This document shows positions 62,201-64,000 of a DNA stretch of 64,000 nucleotides, piece by piece (position 1 is the stretch's first letter; each line of letters begins with the position of its first letter). The translations under genes were made by a program, and so were the position numbers. The notes under the pieces were generated by a model. That model made no database searches. It was not told where the DNA came from and worked only from the letters and a program-made list of their open reading frames with translations. This DNA comes from Gammaproteobacteria bacterium (GTDB lineage Bacteria > Pseudomonadota > Gammaproteobacteria > Pseudomonadales > Pseudohongiellaceae), in the NCBI GenBank assembly GCA_002711845.1, contig PASF01000008.1:286019-350018 (forward strand). The letters run 5' to 3'.

Positions 62201-63895
62201 CACCGTCACATCCCAGGCATTGCCGCCAGCGCTCTTCACGCTGCTGACCGTGCCTGTGGTGCCGGCAACCGCAAAGTCCGCTGTATCAACATTGCTCACG
62301 CTTTCGTTAAAGGTGACCCGCCAGGTCAGGGTATCGGCGTTGGTGACGGATGCACCGGGTGACTGTCGTGCGATAGAAGTCACGGTCGGCGCGGTCACGT
62401 CGGTCACATCCAGCGTGATGGTGCCATCGGCCGGGCCGGTATCGGCCGCATCGCGGATGCGGGTGGTGATGCTGGTGTCCTGGGTAAAGCCGCTGACCGG
62501 CGCAAACGCGACCGCGGCCAGCGCCGCATTGGTATCGGCCACCGAACCGGTGACTGTCCACACGCCGGAGTTGGCGTCGTATGTCGATGTTGCCTTGCCA
62601 TAAGTGCCAGTTGTCAGTTGTCCGGCCGCGGTGTTGGACAGCGTCAACGTGGCAGTCAGGGTGTCCGTGCCATCCGGGTCGGTGACCACAATATCGGCCA
62701 GCGCCACGGCGCTGGCATCATCATTGTAGCTGGCGGTCTGGGTCAGGTGGGTGGCACTCGGCGCATCATTGACCGCAGTCACCGCCACGGTCGACGACAG
62801 GCTCAGTGCTGCGGTGTTGTTGCTGTCACCGCTATCGCTCACCTGGGTAATGCTGACGCTGCGACTGGCCGTGCCCGGGGCATCACTGGTGTTGCTGTAA
62901 CTGATGCCATCGATCAACGTGTTCATCCCGGCATCGCTGCGCGCCAGGCTGGTCAGCGTGATGGCCGCGGTGCTGCCGCTGACACTGACGCTGTAGTTGC
63001 CTCCGCCATCAATCGCACCACTGTTGCCGTGACTCAGACTGACGCCAGTGCCGCCTATCGACAGACTCTCTGCCGCGCCGTTGCTGACGTTGGACACTGT
63101 CAGGGTCATGCCGGTAAAGGTCTGGCCGTCGTCGTTGGTCGCTGCCGTCACGGTGCTGAACAGATCCACCGCGTTGCCGTTTTCGGTAAAGGTCGGGTTA
63201 GTGCCAGACGCGGTCAGGGTCGGCGCAGCGAGCGCGGCCGGTGGCGGCGTGGTCGACGCCGACGCGATGGTGATGCTTTCCAGATTAAAGCCGGTTTGCT
63301 TGGTACCGGTACTCCAGGAGTAATAAACCCTGAACGTATCAATCAGCACACCCGAGAAGGCGGCGAAGTCCATATTGACGTCGGCATTGTACACACCGTT
63401 GGTATCATAGTTTGTCGTTGTCGCAACCTGACTGCCGTTGACCAGACCGACAGCCCGAATACTGTAGAAGTCGTTGCCGGTTGCCAGTGAGCTGGCGTGA
63501 TAATCGCCGATCACCGCATCTGTCACCTGGAAGCTGCCACCCTCGGCCACGGACACGTCAATGTAGGAGGTGCCAAAAGACGCACCATCACTGTCGTTGA
63601 TGTAGGCCCCATACTGGTCTGCCGCCAATGGCGAGGTCGGTGCGAAGCCATCCATTGCTGACAACTTAAAAAAACTGTCTGCTGTGGTAAAGGTGCCATC
63701 GTTGTTATTGGTGGCGCCGGCAAAGGTCGTCAGACCGTCAGGGGGCGTGGCCAGCGCATACATAAAATTGGCCCCACTCAGCGACACACTTTCCACGGCG
63801 CCCTGCTGATATTCCAGCACCCAGCTTCCGGCCAGGGAATCGTGAAGAGAGGAATCGGTAACAGCAACAGCGGAGGTTTTTGAGCCAGGAAACAT
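56225..63895 (-). CDS. Giant RTX adhesin with tandem extracellular modules, 5' end probably cut
   Basis: The 2556-residue protein looks like a type I-secreted surface adhesin. From the N-terminus: a jelly-roll-like domain (to about 215), cadherin/SbsA-type Ig modules, a Calx-beta-like module (VELSVDNNSVAEAGGVATF), six tandem modules of about 150 residues opening NDAP and ending near TFRAWD (about 989-1890), and a PKGDVDLSGTIQVGETLTL module. Next come RTX calcium-binding nonapeptides (GGAGNDILEGGTGNDVLQGG, about 2175-2255), a DUF4214-like helical stretch, a second RTX cluster (about 2430-2475) and a short C-terminal tail. No secretion genes are in the window. No signal peptide or good ribosome site precedes ATG 63895, which lies ten bases from the likely end of an IS element. 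Confidence 0.87.
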   Translation of the reverse strand: MFPGSKTSAVAVTDSSLHDSLAGSWVLEYQQGAVESVSLSGANFMYALATPPDGLTTFAGATNNNDGTFTTADSFFKLSAMDGFAPTSPLAADQYGAYINDSDGASFGTSYIDVSVAEGGSFQVTDAVIGDYHASSLATGNDFYSIRAVGLVNGSQVATTTNYDTNGVYNADVNMDFAAFSGVLIDTFRVYYSWSTGTKQTGFNLESITIASASTTPPPAALAAPTLTASGTNPTFTENGNAVDLFSTVTAATNDDGQTFTGMTLTVSNVSNGAAESLSIGGTGVSLSHGNSGAIDGGGNYSVSVSGSTAAITLTSLARSDAGMNTLIDGISYSNTSDAPGTASRSVSITQVSDSGDSNNTAALSLSSTVAVTAVNDAPSATHLTQTASYNDDASAVALADIVVTDPDGTDTLTATLTLSNTAAGQLTTGTYGKATSTYDANSGVWTVTGSVADTNAALAAVAFAPVSGFTQDTSITTRIRDAADTGPADGTITLDVTDVTAPTVTSIARQSPGASVTNADTLTWRVTFNESVSNVDTADFAVAGTTGTVSSVKSAGGNAWDVTVSGGDLATLDGTATLSFAGGHSVTDAEGNALAVTTPTGTNNNAYTLDNSAPVFSGAASTPVDDGLVTDLGANIVLVFSEDITAGEGGIFLRDLSQSNNVNNVTLTSDQVSIAGNTLTFNPGTNLQAGTEYAVQLYAADNQHVLTDAVGNAFAGISGSTAYNFTTAPLVELSVDNNSVAEAGGVATFTVQLKDINGAAVVAREAVDVTISLAGTATGADDYTLGGSVTKNSVTIGVGSSSQTFTVTGLDDGAGDNNETVTVSIDTVNHGFESGAQQQSVTLVENAAPVADLNGGAAGTGSTAVFTEEGGAIVIASAAALSDADNADLQAMTVTLTSRPDGDATESLSLNSAASQAAAELAVSYSAGTGVLSITGAATTAVYQSVLQGVSYHNTSQSPTTQIRSINVVVNDGKASSTVATSMVSVSGRNDAPVLDAAQAPVLATINEDLAAPANGSIGNSTLVSALTGGVSDVDTGDAKGVAITATNSAAGTLYYSVDSGFSWAQVTGVSDSSALLLDADDRLYWQPVADANGTVSDALTFRAWDVTVAEGGNLRDVSINGNDTAYSTATDTVAVTVNNINDAPVLDTTPVLALTGIAEDAGVPVNGTTTGSTLISTLTGGISDIDAGALKGIAITAARADAGTLYFSVDDGASWTQAAAVSETHALLLGADDRVAWVPTADSHGMVAEVVTFRAWDVTTGEGAGEYTQIAGRSFSSAADTVDLAITAVNDAPTVTAGDTHLLTGTDEDTTSVATLVSAILTGIEQADVDAGAQSGMAVTALSGHGSWQFSTDGASWTAFPVVSDAAALLLGSTTQLRYVPEGDNGETATLTVRAWDQTSGTASSNGSVQTADTTTHGGSAAFSGQSATVSQSVSSRNDAPVLDGSATPVLTAIDEDLAGPVNGSIGHSTLVSALTGGVSDVDTGSDQGIAITATNSADGALYYSVNNGTSWSPVTGVSDNTALVLGATDRLYWQPSANANGTVSDVLTFRAWDVTAPEGSGVTTDASTQGGATAFSTATDTVAITVNAVNDAPTINAGPVTLIGIDENTVGAARSVSELLTTLGYADLEADVGGVAVTAAQGNGHWQYSTDNSATWHNMGAVSAGAALLLDSSAQLRYAPDNANGESHVALTLRAWDGSTGTASSGATRGTVDITVNSTVDGTGTGGSTAFSTQQADLLIAISAVNDAPTLVTGTTYTMAGANEDAASTAPVAVATILANAGRADVDTGAASGLVITDLAGRGDWQYSLDTGKTWTAIAGVSTDQALALGATAQVRYQPDAERGETATFSFRAWDTTSGSEGNTLDAGTTGGATALSTQTGAVSVTITDVNDAPKGDVDLSGTIQVGETLTLTQDLADVDGLGALSYEWRADGKVIADADTSTLLLTQETLGTKITATVRYIDLGGTVEAVTSDETIAVQSPPPPGETSTVDGAQVNKSDGNAPDGTPVQVTDIAVVSESRQEQTGEPSLANIPLVSSGGATLLEVGLPSGVGMRVETQTGAGGLIAAIRARTNAPQQQADREELTGAGSGFLGDLPDPDNLIVRTVVPTVATGGSSGPAKTLTISAPAPQPGMAPVALVIDTRSLPSGTVINLDNVQFAAVIGNVRVSGGSGTQIVSGDGGNQIMVLGADDDILRGGAGDDLVGSRGGDDRLFGDAGNDWLVGGAGNDILEGGTGNDVLQGGASDAGSWQYRLQDGELVSQFTATEAVAADAAQVTVRGPWWTQGDSGIDSDDRAAFTYADPARLELVASLYKAAMGERAELMEFNAYVTSGLSAEQLADEAVNVFFARQGPLPQALELQVELLIEAVWGEGSATDALISEGVNHLNAGGSWGAAMLFLARAQEAAQLLRGDTGDLILVQDYQTSETGWSPNSGDDILRGGAGNDRLVGGDGNDLLDGGEGTDVAVFTGGLEDFLLRLQLREDGQQEILLTRKLSGEVDTLISIELLQVGGFYYGPSDAMADATLDTDYALDDVVVQLTAQQVQSMDLPGIY

Positions 63896-63904
63896 CAGGA
63901 CTTC

Positions 63905-64000
63905 TGTAATACCCCCTGAAAATAATCGCGGTTGAGAGTAGAATTTTCCACTACAGAGGAAATTCTACAATGAAGAGCAAAAGATTTAACGAAAGCCAAA
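63905..64000 (+). mobile_element. Left end of an IS3-family element (IS407-like), truncated by the window
   Basis: The stretch TGTAATACCCCCTGAAAA at 63905 looks like an IS3-family terminal repeat (TG start, C-rich block). Beyond it lies an inverted repeat, GTAGAATTTTCC (63938-63949) with GGAAATTCTAC (63958-63968), as in leaders of IS407-group elements. An OrfA-like start follows. The exact end and target duplication cannot be fixed without the right end. Confidence 0.6.
63970..64000 (+). CDS. IS3-family transposase OrfA, first ten codons only
   Basis: MKSKRFNESQ is seen before the window ends. IS3-family OrfA proteins commonly open MKxxRFxExQI, so the match is characteristic though short. 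GAGGAAA lies about 12 bases upstream. OrfA carries the helix-turn-helix DNA-binding domain; OrfB would follow outside the window. Confidence 0.65.
   Translation, partial: MKSKRFNESQ

Overview
The window looks like GC-rich chromosomal DNA of a gammaproteobacterium, probably marine or aerobic-heterotrophic. The first 21 kb hold the canonical gammaproteobacterial housekeeping cluster in unbroken order on the minus strand, reading leftward: rpsB, tsf, pyrH, frr, uppS, cdsA, dxr, rseP, bamA, skp, lpxD, fabZ, lpxA, lpxB, rnhB, dnaE, accA and tilS (cut by the left edge). This couples translation factors, UMP synthesis, isoprenoid and phospholipid precursors, outer-membrane assembly, lipid A synthesis, the replicative polymerase and fatty-acid synthesis. 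I cannot name the genus.

From 21.3 to 31 kb are single cell-envelope and information-processing genes: a CE4 polysaccharide deacetylase, a Bax-like glucosaminidase, bolA, the ribosome-assembly GTPase rbgA/ylqF, rapA and an M16C zinc protease. From 31 to 64 kb the window is accessory: a SatD gene with a truncated membrane partner, a DUF2235 hydrolase, a TonB-dependent receptor with a TPR-sulfotransferase and a gamma-glutamyltransferase, a tryptophan tryptophylquinone (TTQ) amine dehydrogenase operon (mauBEDA plus a tri-haem MauG fusion), cysC, a remnant of an adenylate-forming ligase, a cardiolipin synthase-like gene, cysQ, a PQQ-type sugar dehydrogenase, a PfpI protein, an AEC transporter, hipBA, an undescribed hydrolase plus secreted-protein pair, and a 2556-residue RTX adhesin whose 5' end abuts an IS3-family element running off the right edge.

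Two repeat systems cover the window. (1) A REP-like palindrome family with core GGGGACGGAGGCAATACTTT occurs at ten loci, plus a diverged relative between pyrH and tsf. Most copies lie within a few bases of a stop codon and mark the edges of accessory gene blocks. One copy appears to supply the ribosome binding site and start codon of cysC, and another forms the broken edge of a truncated ligase gene. (2) Short arrays with an exact 18-bp period sit at gene starts or ends. Two of them, 19 kb apart and in opposite orientation, share the same core (AGCCCTGAGC).

The strongest novelty candidates are the tri-haem MauG/cytochrome c fusion in the TTQ operon, the REP-derived start of cysC with the neighbouring gene truncation, the dispersed 18-bp arrays, and the unknown two-gene cassette at 53.8-56.1 kb. 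No tRNA, rRNA or CRISPR array was seen.
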